A stretch of 64,000 nucleotides of DNA, from positions 806,001 through 870,000 of the forward strand of contig KK106986.1 in NCBI GenBank assembly GCA_000611775.1, given 5' to 3'. Origin of the DNA: Umbilicaria muhlenbergii (Eukaryota > Ascomycota > Lecanoromycetes > Umbilicariales > Umbilicariaceae). Each line of letters opens with the position of its first letter. Position 1 is the first letter of the stretch. Both the position numbers and the translations under genes were made by a program. Under the pieces are notes generated by a model. It did not search any database. It was given only the letters and a program-made list of their open reading frames with translations, and had not been told where the DNA came from. Shown here piece by piece: positions 54,516-64,000 of this stretch.

Positions 54516-55269
54516 TCTTCAGTGGCCATGAGCGCTAAGAGCCGATAAGAGCAGTTAGAACAGCTCTTGTGAGACGAGTGCCAAACCCAAATCATCTCGT
54601 CCACTTCCTCATCACAAACCGGGTAGTCCACCGCGACGAGGAGTACGTTGTGGACCACCAGGCAGCACCAATAGGGACCGAACCTGTTGTTATTATTTAC
54701 GACTTCAACAATGCCTTCAAAAACAGCGTTGAAAGTTAAAACACAGCCTTTTATTCCATGTACATGTAATGTGCTCCCACCGTCACGGAGAGTCTCTAAG
54801 TATATGTATGAAGCTTGCTTTGTTGTAGGCGGAGAAATCTTCGTCGGCCCCGGCCATATATGCCCGTCACGGACATTGCCCTATAGGCGCTCAGTCACCG
54901 TAGGTGAGCCTCAAGGAGGCTGAAAATGAGCGTATTCAACATGTCCTGAGGTCTATGAGACTTCTTTTTTCTCTATGTTCATCTAAGTCAAATTGGAGCG
55001 GTTTTTAGCTAGAATCAATACATTGATTTGGCTTCTAAGATCCTTCCTTGCAACACGCTCGATGCAAGCGAAGTGCCAGCGAGGCACCAGCGAGGCACGG
55101 CGCGCAGTTGCAGCCACCCGTGCATACCTAGGCAGCCGGTTCCTACGTCCCCACCATCACCATGGTACGACTTCCATAGCTTCACACTTGGTCTGGGCCT
55201 CTGGATGTCTCCGCGGCGCCGACAGGGGCAGTGGAATATCTCCATTTCCGCCCCCTCTCCTCACCCATC

Positions 55270-57064
55270 ATGAATACCCTCAGCCATGAGAGCGGACACC
55301 ATATCCCTGACAACGACGTCGAGAAACGAGGGGAGCTGACTCGCAATGTCACCACCTTTGGCATTGACACCCCCGGGAACACCACCAAGAACTTCTCCAA
55401 CAATTCAGACCACCATGACATCCCTCCCACACCGGTTCTCCTCAAAGGCAGGCTCGCAAGATGGAATACCAAAGTGGAAGGCCTGGCCGGCCTCGAAGCT
55501 CGTGGCATCACGCGGGTGCTTCCGGAAGAGAAGCATGGCGGGGGCTTCATCGGATATCTGCAGATGTTCGCTCTATGGTTCGGTATAAACCTGGTGGCGA
55601 CCAACCTGGTTGTTGGCTTCCTTGGGCCACTGGTCTTCAATCTCGGCTGGATGGATTGCGTCTGCATTGTCATCTTCGCCAACGCTCTCTCATCCTGCGG
55701 ACCATCTTATACGGCCACATTCGGTCCGCAAAGCGGAAATCGAACCATGGTATGGCTCCGCGCGAGATGCATACCCTTGACCCAATGGAACTCTCATAAA
55801 TTAAGGACTTCGTTTGTTAATTAGATGTGGTGCTTTACTTGCTTCATAGATCCTCGGTCGTTATTTTATGGGATACTGGCCGTCCAAGATCACCTGCCTG
55901 CTCAACATCATCCAACAACTGGGTTGGGGTATTATTGGATCCATCATTGCCGGACAAATGTTCTCGGCGGTCAATGGCGCGGGCCTCAGCGTCGCCGTCG
56001 GCTGTATCGTTAGTGCTCTTTGCATTGGCTTGATCGCCACCTTTGGTATTGCCATTCTCCACACATACGAAAGGTGCGCGCCGCAACTCACTCACTCCCT
56101 CACTCCCTCAAAAACCTTTGAGGTGAAAGGAACCAAAAGCTCACAGCGGGATAGATACGCCTGGATACCGCAGATATTCGCCCTCTTCGTCCTCATTGGC
56201 TCCGCCGGCCACAACTTCAACACCTCCCTGCCATCTGTCGGTCCCGCTGGCACAATCACGGCCAACCGCTGCTCCTTCTTCGCCCTCCAATTCTCCATCG
56301 TCATCGGATTTTCAGCCGCTGGCGCCGACTTCTACGTGTACTACCCCACCAACACGAGCCGGCGCCTCACATTCCTGCTGACCTGGCTGGGCCTGTGGAT
56401 GTCCCTTATCTTCGTCAACCTCCTCGGCGTGGGCATTGCGACCGGCGTGGCCACAACCCCCACCTGGAGCGACGCCTACAACACCTCATCCGGCGCGCTC
56501 CTCCTAGCCTGCTACGACGGCCTCGGCGGCTTCGGGGGATTCTGCGTGGTTATTCTCGCCCTGGGCAGCATCGCCAATAACGCACCGGCCACATATGCCG
56601 CAGCCTTGAGCTGCCAGGTCTTGGGCCGCTACGGCAAAGCCATCCCGCGCTGGATCTGGTGTCTCGTGCTCACGATCATCGAACTCGTCTGCTCCGTCGC
56701 TGGCCGCGACCATTTGTTTAACATTTTTGAGAATTTTCTGCCTCTCATGAGTTACTGGGTCTGCCCCTGGGTGACGATAGTGTTGGAAGAGCACCTCCTG
56801 TTCCATGTGCTACGAGACTTGCCCTTTGACTGGACGGCGTGGGAGGATAAGAAGAGGCTTCCCATTGGGGCTGCGGCGTTGCTCTCTTGGCTCGTTGGAT
56901 GGGCGGGCGCGATTGTCGGGATGGATCAGGTCTGGTATCAAGGTCCTGTTGCGTTGAAGATTGGGGGATACGGGGGCGATATTGGAGCGTGGATGTCGAT
57001 TGCTTTTGCGTGCATGCTTTATCCGCCGTTGAGGTACTTGGAATTAAAGAAATTTGGCCGGTAG
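55270..57064 (+). CDS. NCS1-family purine-cytosine permease (Fcy2/FcyB type)
   Basis: These plasma-membrane proton symporters take up cytosine, purines or related compounds. Exons 55270-55749, 55850-56073, 56155-57064 (1614 bases, 537 residues). The N-terminal cytoplasmic tail ends with GLEARGITRVLPEEK, a family hallmark, followed by helix 1 with FALWFGINLVATNLVVG (TM1 substrate region), then GPSYTATFGPQSGNRTM, LGRYFMGYWPSKITCLLNIIQQLGWG, the YERYAWIPQ junction, the TM6 motif SAAGADFYVYYP and the C-terminal helices to YLELKKFGR. About 12 transmembrane helices can be drawn. The second intron is 81 bases, a multiple of three without stops, so retention would add 27 residues in a cytoplasmic loop; excising it restores the conserved TYERYAWIP. 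The ATG at 55270 was chosen as the first true start. Confidence 0.9.
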
Positions 57065-57389
57065 AGAGAATAGAGGATAAGTAGAAGAGTATCCTGGCAA
57101 TATGGATGTATAATTCAGGGGCTCTACTGATGCTGGCCCTCGCTGCCTCTGAATTTTAACGCCCTGCCAGGATATGGGATACACGATTTCCTCGATGGCG
57201 ACAGATAACCACAACTATCATTATATATGGCACGCGCACATGCTGTTTACCATTATACCATCGTAGCCACAAGCAAAAATGAAGCGGGAAAAAAGGGGGA
57301 AAAGGCTGTTTCCTCTCACATTATACCTCTTCATCTAACAATGCTCTTAACGTTCCGAACCCGCCAGCACGATTAGCAATTTCCATCAG
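57065..57389. other. Convergent intergenic, permease / methyltransferase
   Basis: About 325 bases between 3' ends. Nothing recognised. Confidence 0.5.
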
Positions 57390-58178
57390 TTACTTTGCCA
57401 CGACGAGGATCCCAAAGTGTGGCGTCACCTTATAACTTTCAAGTTCTTCGACACTAGCATCACCCTTGCGATCATTCAAGAAATCATCAGGTACGGAAGT
57501 CACGCTCCATGCCACCTCGCCACGAAGCCCCCCTTCTCTCGCAGAAGCCTCATAAACGTCCTTCCTCAAATGATAGCAATCAAAATCCACATCTCCAAGT
57601 CTCGTGTCGGCGTACGCATGGAAAGTGATTCCATCCTCCACAGCTCCCGTAACACTGCAGAGCAAGCCACCCGATCCAGTCGGTCTAGCCTTCCTCTCCG
57701 CCTCGAGGGACGCTGTAGGGTCTTGCGTCGGCGGCGGCGTCACGGCGACGAAGTATCCGCCGTCTCGGAGATTGAGCGCAACATTACGAAACATATCCAC
57801 CATCTCCTTGCCGCTGGGTGCGTAGTTCAGCAGCCAAGCGCCGAAAACGAGGTCGAAAGGACCGCCTTCATACGGCACTGGTTTCATGCAATCAGCGATC
57901 TTGAAATCGATGGTCGCGCCGTTTGAAGGCATGTGAGAACGGGCGGTGCGGGCCGCCTCGATCATCGCGGAGGAGATGTCGACCCCGACGACTTTCTTGG
58001 CTCCCCACTTCAAGAACTCGTAGGAGTAGAAGCCTGTTCCGCAAGCGAGGTCGAGGACACGCGCATCTTTGATGAACGGTGCGACGGCTTCTTGGACGTT
58101 TGCGCGCTCGATAAGGGAGACGGAAGTTTTGCGGAGCTCGTCGTAGGGCGCTTGGATGGTATCGTATTGAGTTGTCAT
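57390..58178 (-). CDS. Class I SAM-dependent methyltransferase
   Basis: A single exon encodes 262 residues. It should transfer a methyl group from SAM to a small molecule. Motif I is VLDLACGTGF (41-50), followed by the acidic loop KVVGVDISSAMIEAA that binds the SAM ribose, motif II FKIADC, motif IV FDLVFGAWLLNYAP and the later VAVTPPP. The protein has no membrane segment and is cytosolic in appearance. The ATG at 58178 starts MTTQYDTIQAPYDELRK, the typical beginning for this ToxA/Coq-like methyltransferase type; a longer frame upstream lacks such homology. The substrate is unknown. It lies between a nucleobase permease and a broken second methyltransferase, so a role in specialised metabolism is possible but unproved. 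Confidence 0.86.
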   Translation of the reverse strand: MTTQYDTIQAPYDELRKTSVSLIERANVQEAVAPFIKDARVLDLACGTGFYSYEFLKWGAKKVVGVDISSAMIEAARTARSHMPSNGATIDFKIADCMKPVPYEGGPFDLVFGAWLLNYAPSGKEMVDMFRNVALNLRDGGYFVAVTPPPTQDPTASLEAERKARPTGSGGLLCSVTGAVEDGITFHAYADTRLGDVDFDCYHLRKDVYEASAREGGLRGEVAWSVTSVPDDFLNDRKGDASVEELESYKVTPHFGILVVAK

Positions 58179-58784
58179 CTTGCCGATATAGTGGGCGTAA
58201 CAGCATGACAAGAATGGTGGATTTCTCCAACTGCGCACTTCCCATATCACACTGCCAACTCGAGCTTTCTATCGGTCTGCAGTACTTGGCGCCTTACCGG
58301 TTGGAGTAATTCAGCTTGACGAGGATTACATCCCAATCGTTGTGAGTGAGTATTTACTCAGCTGCAGCCACCAACAATCTATCAGACCATTTTGATTACA
58401 CTCTTGATCACATCAGGGACGCAAGAAGTGATACACTCACAGACTCATTCTTTTGAGCGGTCCTTTGCTTATCACTATGAGAGAGGAGTAGCATAAGTAT
58501 GTCTACTTCATCTCTGAAATGACCCTCACTTCCCTTAAACTTCTGATACCATCTCCAAGGAAGATTGCTGCAATTGTGCGACTTAATTTCTCACCTTCAA
58601 TACAGATCATTCCTTCTCGCATGTAGCTGGCACACCTGTGCCTCTCTGCTTATTATTCTGCCTGATTATTATTATGCTGATTCACGCAATGCGCCCTGTA
58701 AAGTCCTGCGTTTCCCTCTCATCGTTCATTTCATACCTCTCACTATCTACAATTACTAGATCAAACATTCTAGCGGCTGCACAG
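58179..58784. other. Divergent intergenic, two methyltransferase loci
   Basis: About 600 bases. No gene recognised; it should contain the promoter of the intact methyltransferase. Confidence 0.5.
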
Positions 58785-59840
58785 ATGTCATCCAACGTAT
58801 CTCCCGCAACAAGCGCCAGCGCTACCGCGAATCCTGTACAACCCGGAGCCGACATTGCTCGTTCTAAGAATTGGCCATGGTACAGATCTTCGATCGATTT
58901 CCGCCCTACTCCTACAGGCCGTCAGGTATTCGAAGAGTATAGTCATATTGCACCCTCTGATGTCGGACCACATATATTTCACATTGAGATACACCAAATC
59001 CATACAAATTCTTAATTATTCCCTCCTCGAGATTATGAGCAAATTCTAGATGAAGAAAACATACTAATAGTCTTGACAGCGTGATCTCGCGTGGGAAATA
59101 TTTCCTCGGCCGTGTAGCAGCGAATTCTAGTTCGTATCTTTCGGTCTTTTGCTGCACCCTCAATACCAGTCTCTCCTCGATCGCTTGACTACGCCTCTTA
59201 CGACCCCGATGAGGCTTCTTGACCTTGGTACCTGCGTCGGCCAAGATCTCCGCAAAGTTCTTTTCGATGATGCACCAATAATGGATAGTCTTTTCGGCTC
59301 CGACATTTTTCCTGCGTATGAATCCGTTGGCCAAGCTCTCTTCAAGGATTCCGAGACTTTCAAGAATCGTTTCATTGCCGGCGACCTCTTCAATCAAACC
59401 CCTGAGAGCGCGCTCGCGCAGACAGAGGGTACATGAGACTTCATTATCATAATCATGGTCCCACATGTCTTTAATTGGGAAGATCAGGTAGAAGCTTGCG
59501 GGCGGATCCTCGACCTGTTGAGCACAAAACCAGGAAGTAGCGTTATCGGAGCGCAGACAGCAACGACCAAGCCAGGGGAGCAAAGTCTGTTCCCGCCCTT
59601 CGTGAAGCCCGGTGAGCACAAGTCCGTGTTCCAACAAAGCAGGGACACATTCACGCAGATGTGGGAGGAGGTGGGGAAAGACAAGGGGATCCCGCTAAAG
59701 ATCTGGGCCGAATTCATCTTTTGTGACAAACCTCGTTACCCCATCCCCCAGCTGCCTCCCTTTTTTGACGTGTCTCCTCACATCCACGCGCCGGCATACT
59801 CTTTCCCGACAGAATCTCTGTTGCTCAGGTTGACTTGATT
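58785..59840 (+). pseudogene. Broken SAM methyltransferase (AusD-like)
   Basis: The sequence resembles fungal methyltransferases such as AusD of meroterpenoid pathways. It starts MSSNVSPATSASATANPV and soon shows the family block NWPWYRSSIDF and EEYSHIAPSDVGPHI, then after an intron-like gap RDLAWEIFPRP, HPQYQSLLDRL, the SAM motif MRLLDLGTCVGQDLRKVL, GSDIFPAYESVGQALF and VFNWEDQVEACGRILDLL. The gene is broken at about two or more points, so it is treated as a fossil and not rebuilt. The remaining similarity is still high, suggesting fairly recent decay. It sits between an intact methyltransferase and the alcohol oxidase, as a possible remnant of a lost metabolite gene cluster. Confidence 0.65.
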
Positions 59841-60073
59841 TGGTCATGACGGTGAGCTGTTTCAAGCAGCGCTAGATTTCGGCTGGGAAGTCATCATCAC
59901 TTGCAGTCCGTTTCTTTTATTGATGCAATAGTATGTGCACTAAAACCAGGTACTATAGTTGCTTTCAAAGGAGTGATCAGCGATAGAAGAAAATACACGT
60001 TATGAGCTCCCATAAAGACATTGAACTGACTGCCTTTTCATGACCCTCGCCAATACCTACAGGACTTGGCCAC

Positions 60074-62334
60074 CTAGAGACGGGACAAGCCAGCAATCTC
60101 TCTTGGGGCGTGGTAGGTCGGGACTTTCATGTCCAGAGCGCTGCCGGAGTAGCCCAAGTCTTCGCCGACCAGCATGGCGCACTTCTCACCAATGAGAAGA
60201 GCAACACTATAGGTGTTGCAGCCGAGATTGTCGGGGCAGATGGACAAGTCCGCAACCTTAAGACCTTTGACTCCGTGAACATTGAGACGTTCGTCGAGGA
60301 CACCATGCTTGACGATGGAATTACCCTCCTTGGGCGCCATTGAGCAAGTGCCAAGGGAGTGCCAGGTGGTCTCGCAGTGACGCTTGACCCACTCTTCGAT
60401 ATGCAGGAGGTCCTCCTTGCTGTACTTGAGGTCTTCGCGGACCTCGTGCATGTTCGAGTTCAGCATGTTGGGTTTTGGAGCTTCGCCGGCTGTCACTGGC
60501 ATGGACCAAGACCCTGAAGGACATTATCAGGCTAGTCATCATATGGAGAGTTAAGGGAGCGACTAACCGTGCTGGATGCCTGCGGTGAGATGGTTAGGAC
60601 CAGCGTAGGCGTTGGTGGTCGCCAGATCCATATCCATGGCTCTAGCTGGGGAGTCGTAGGCGTAAAATGGGTGCATGCCAGTGACTTCCCCAGCGTAAGC
60701 TTGCATGCGTCGAGCAGTCTCACGTGACTTGATGTATCCCCACACCATGGGAGCCATATCACGCTTGTCATTCATAAAACCAGCGTCAAAGTCAGGAGCC
60801 TCGTATGGGTTTGGAGACGTGATCATGGTAGATCCACGAGAGAAAGGATATTCTACGCCATTTAGTTAAAGTAAAATGTGCTAGTGAGGTCGGAGCAAAA
60901 TACCTAGGAAGTGGAACATGGTGAAGAAGTTGCCTGGAGGAAGTAGCATGTGATCCCCGAACCATCCAGCAATGACGGAATAGTGCATGACCGGTTTGTC
61001 AGGCTTGTCCTTGAAGTAGCTGTCCCAGCCTGTGTTGAATTCAGGGAATGGCCACGACTTCATTTCTTCCAGCTCCTTCTCCGTTGGTCGCACTTTCACA
61101 CCCGCTTCTATTCCGTTAGTAGCTAAGGGTCCAGTGCCGTTGATGTTCCACTGATTGAACACCTTCTCCTGGACTCCTGGGGCGTCTCGTACGAAATCAT
61201 CAAAAGACTCCACACCTGGCTTCGCACGGAAGACTGAGAAGTGCAAATAATGGTCCTGGAAGTTCAAACCAACACCTGGGAGATCCACCAGGGGCTTGAC
61301 ACCAACTTTGCGGAGCTTTTCAGGGTCACCGATGCCAGATCTTTGCAAGACAAGTGGAGAACTGAGTGTCCCGCAGGAAACGACGATTTGCTTGCGGGCT
61401 CTGTAAATCTTCGGCTGCAGCTCCCTGGGTGACAGTGGCTTGGTCGGAACGGTCTTGACACCCACGGCTCGGCCATCTTCTATGATAATCTTATCAATCT
61501 TGGTGTTGCATTTCAAGTGCAGGTTCTCGTGGTGAGCCCTGGTGCTGTGAATATATGCGTGGGCCGAGTCGGAACGACGGCCGGTATCACTGCGAACATT
61601 AATGTCCGCGGTGCATCATCGCCAAACTTGGGGGCCCTCACCGATTGATCCACTTCAGCCAGTGCTCAGCGCCATGACCTGTCTTCAAATCCTCGATGTC
61701 GTCTGACACTGGGATGCCTTGGGATTCAGCTGCCCTCAGAAAGTCCTGCATGATCGGGTACGTGTAGTTGCCAAAAGACACCTTTATAGGGCCATCAAAG
61801 CCATGGATGTCTCTGTTGTTGCATGCCCGCTGGTATGTCTCATGCTTCCTCATCAACGGGATAAGCTCTTTGGTGGTCCAACCCTTCGCCTGAAAATCAT
61901 CGTAGTCGGACGCTGAGGCTCTGGTGTACATCTAGCACAAATGTCAGTATCCAGACGTAGGCGGCCCTCTGTGCTTCTTACCATGAAGTTGATCGAAGAA
62001 CCACCTCCCAGAATATGCGCACATGGTACGACGGCGCGGCGACCTCCGAGCCACTCGGATGGACGAGAGTAGTAAAACGAAGCTGTTTTGGAGTCCAGCT
62101 TCATGTTACGAGGGTAGATTCCTGGCCGATAGACCCTGGAGAGCTTCAGTACGCTTACTGCGTTGTGAGGGCAACTAGGCAACGAGCTTACCATGGGTTG
62201 TTCAGATTGTCCTCCCCTCCCTCAATCAGAAGGACCTGGAGCTTGTGGTCCAGGTTGGCAAGCCGACCAGCAACGACACAACCACACGAACCACCACCGC
62301 ATACAATGATATCAACTTCGTCTGGAATGGTCAT
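60074..62334 (-). CDS. AOX1: Peroxisomal alcohol (methanol) oxidase, GMC family
   Basis: Alcohol oxidase converts short alcohols, chiefly methanol, with O2 to aldehyde and H2O2 in peroxisomes. Minus-strand exons: 62334-62192, 62135-61982, 61931-61642, 61589-60904, 60852-60568, 60513-60074 (1998 bases, 665 residues, matching the 660-residue family). The FAD motif is GGGSCGCVVAGRLAN near the start (MTIPDEVDIIVCGGGS). GMC signatures follow: GGRRAVVPCAHILGGGSSIN, SCGTLSSPLVLQRSGIG, and near the C-terminus CETTWHSLGTCSMAP with the catalytic His, then VADLSICPDNLGCNTYS. The protein ends REIAGLSRL, a good peroxisomal PTS1 tripeptide. All six exons join in frame with introns of 50-56 bases. In plant-associated fungi such enzymes burn methanol released from pectin; carbon-source regulation is likely by family but not shown here. 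Confidence 0.95.
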
Positions 62335-64000
62335 CTTGACTGATTGTAGATCAATCAAGTGCTGGGATCACAGAACAAGGAGTAATTCGAGAGGTTCGAG
62401 CCCTGAATCATGCCGGAACACTTCTGATATATCCACAGAATGCAACCCCGCCTCACGCATTCGGCAGTACGGAGAGAGTCTGATTCATTTGAGGGATTGG
62501 TACCCTGCAAAATCTCCACCTGCCATCGTACCGGTAATTCAAGATTGACAGATCAGGGAACACTCATATGCAAAGCGCCGCAATTGGATTGAGCAGCTTC
62601 GAACCGCTGATATGCTGCATCTGTGGGCTCAGCCTTTGCTCGGGCTAGGTCGAGGGTCTTTGGCAAGCATCCTAGAAAGAGCTGACGAATCATTACCAGT
62701 TCTAGCCTACCATTGGCTTGGAAACCACTGAGGACCCTCCAGACTGTTGTACAAAGCCACCCGCAGGAATAGAGCGGCTTGCGGAGAGGATGCGTGAGCT
62801 ACCTTGCAGTAAAGCCAGAGTCATCCAAGGCTGTAGTTGGCCCCGCTTCCATCCCCAAATAGTTACAACTACCAGGCGCCGCAAGCCTGCACTCGTAGAT
62901 CAATAAACAACCCGGCATCGAAAATCCTGCCAGGAGAAGAACAAGCTGCATTTGACAAGGAAAGTGGAAGTCTCGGCATTGTGTTGTGACTCGAGAAATA
63001 ACTAAGATGAAAACATAGACGGTATGAATGGTGGCATGTAGAAAGAAAGTGGGGTCTCGAGCGAGATCGCCGCATGAGGAGAGAAAGAGGGGAGATTCAT
63101 GTCTCTGTCGGTTATGACTTCAGCGCATTTGAAGGGCTGGCGTCTCGAAGCGATGTTGGTTCCCCTCTCTGGCAACTAACACAGCAAGGTAGCTCCTATT
63201 TGGCGGCGATCATCCGGTTGTACCGCAGGAGGCATTGATGCTTTGCAAGGAGAAGAAGGCATGCGAACGAAGAGGGGGAACACAGGGTGCTTACGGAGTA
63301 GCTTCTCCCTGGAACGGACGGCCAACGTCCGAGTGTAGTTCAAAGCAGGGCTAGGTGCTAAAAGGGCCTAAAACTTAGCCAAACGCGGGGAAGCTTAGGA
63401 TCCAGACGGCAGAAGGGCCAGAATGCGAAGGACCCAATTACCCCACAGCTGTCAGCAAAGCTTCAAGGTTCTGGGACGATCAGCCATGCGTGTAACCGAC
63501 TGCATTGGACACGAACCCCCCCGAGTCCAACGCTATTGGCATAGGACACACGCCTCATCCGGGTGTGACGTCCGCCCCGAGACCGCTTGTTTGCTACCTT
63601 CAATGGAACCGCACCTGGACTTGGCCAACTGGCGTTTCGAGTAATTTCTGAGATACGGAGTATAGCCTGAAAGCAAGTGGTGCGGTTCGCAGTTGGAGGA
63701 CCCGCTCGGCATATCAGCAACATATATTTGATGTTGCATGCACTTTTGGGATGACTGGTCGTTGTGTGTCTGTCATTTCTTTGCTCTTGAGGGGCTCTTA
63801 ACCTCTTTTGCCTAGGATTGCCGCTTGACCGATGACACGCCTGATGCCTGACCTCGGACGCAACTTTTTCGAACGAGACTGAGGGGACCCTCAGCAGCAA
63901 ATCAACACCAGTAGTGATAATCAGCAATCCTAGAAGTGCAAAACTTAGAGCGCTCAACTTAGAGCGCTCGATGCCTGTTAACATCTCCGCACGCCCGTTC
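62335..64000. other. Upstream region of the alcohol oxidase and window end
   Basis: About 1.67 kb. The first several hundred bases should hold the oxidase promoter. A minus-strand frame at 63463-63984 begins with a hydrophobic segment (LSALSFALLGLLIITTGVDL) but the rest is not family-like. Its start overlaps a 14-base tandem repeat (TTAGAGCGCTCAAC twice at about 63945-63970). No gene is assigned. Confidence 0.45.

Larger units (their letters stand above)
52033..55269. other. 3.2 kb gene-free, repeat-rich accessory DNA
   Basis: No intact gene is seen over 3.2 kb. The stretch holds homopolymer runs, short tandem repeats and two probable DNA-transposon relics listed separately. The AT content is visibly higher than in flanking genes. 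Confidence 0.7.

Overview
The window is nuclear DNA of a filamentous ascomycete fungus (Pezizomycotina). The evidence is many short introns of about 46-60 bases with GT...AG ends and CTAAC/CTGAC-type branch sites, genes on both strands without operons, and recognisable fungal orthologues: VAC14, a DIM-2-type DNA methyltransferase, CMR1, COQ9, RAD54, UBC12, AIM24, ATM1 and a methanol/alcohol oxidase. Class level (for example Dothideomycetes) cannot be settled from the sequence alone. Exon maps were built by hand from frame continuity and family conservation; for most multi-exon genes the exon lengths sum to a multiple of three.

Layout. 0-0.8 kb: partial unknown gene on the minus strand. 2-5.3 kb: VAC14 (PI(3,5)P2 regulation). 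6.5-10.4 kb: DIM-2-like cytosine methyltransferase. 10.8-12.5 kb: CMR1 WD40 protein (minus). 12.8-14.5 kb: Mtf2-like mitochondrial protein, convergent with COQ9 (14.5-15.4 kb, minus). 15.4-18.5 kb: long stretch without a firm gene. 18.5-20.6 kb: three-RRM SR/RGG protein with an 8-base micro-exon. 21.6-24.2 kb: RAD54 (minus). 24.7-25.7 kb: mitochondrial carrier. 26.4-28.0 kb: NYN-domain protein. 29.1-29.9 kb: four-helix membrane protein. 30.5-32.1 kb: CDK10-like kinase (minus), divergent from a proline-rich protein (32.5-34.3 kb). 35.0-35.9 kb: UBC12 with a GC-AG intron. 36.6-38.8 kb: kinesin-10-like motor with a helix-hairpin-helix tail. 39.9-40.9 kb: a doubtful small secreted-protein gene containing a duplicated GC-rich module. 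40.9-42.4 kb: AIM24 (minus), divergent from ATM1 (42.8-45.2 kb). 45.7-48.3 kb: Kelch membrane protein (minus).

From about 48.3 kb the window changes character. It holds an NLR-like NACHT-ankyrin gene with an apparent frameshift (49.3-52.0 kb), then 3.2 kb of gene-free, repeat-rich DNA with two probable non-autonomous DNA-transposon relics. These are followed by an NCS1 purine/cytosine permease (55.3-57.1 kb), a SAM methyltransferase (57.4-58.2 kb, minus), a broken second methyltransferase resembling meroterpenoid-pathway enzymes (58.8-59.8 kb), and an intact peroxisomal alcohol oxidase with a C-terminal SRL signal (60.1-62.3 kb, minus). This right-hand third looks like an accessory region built on transposon debris.

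The left two thirds are housekeeping. Several genes are mitochondrial (Mtf2-like, COQ9, carrier, AIM24, ATM1) and two concern DNA repair or damage (CMR1, RAD54), but there is no sign of operon-like co-regulation beyond shared divergent promoters. I found no tRNA, rRNA, CRISPR array or intact autonomous transposon. No clearly new multi-gene system is evident. The best leads are the transposon relics, the duplicated intron-like module at 40.2-40.55 kb, the decaying NLR and methyltransferase, and the unusual splice structures.
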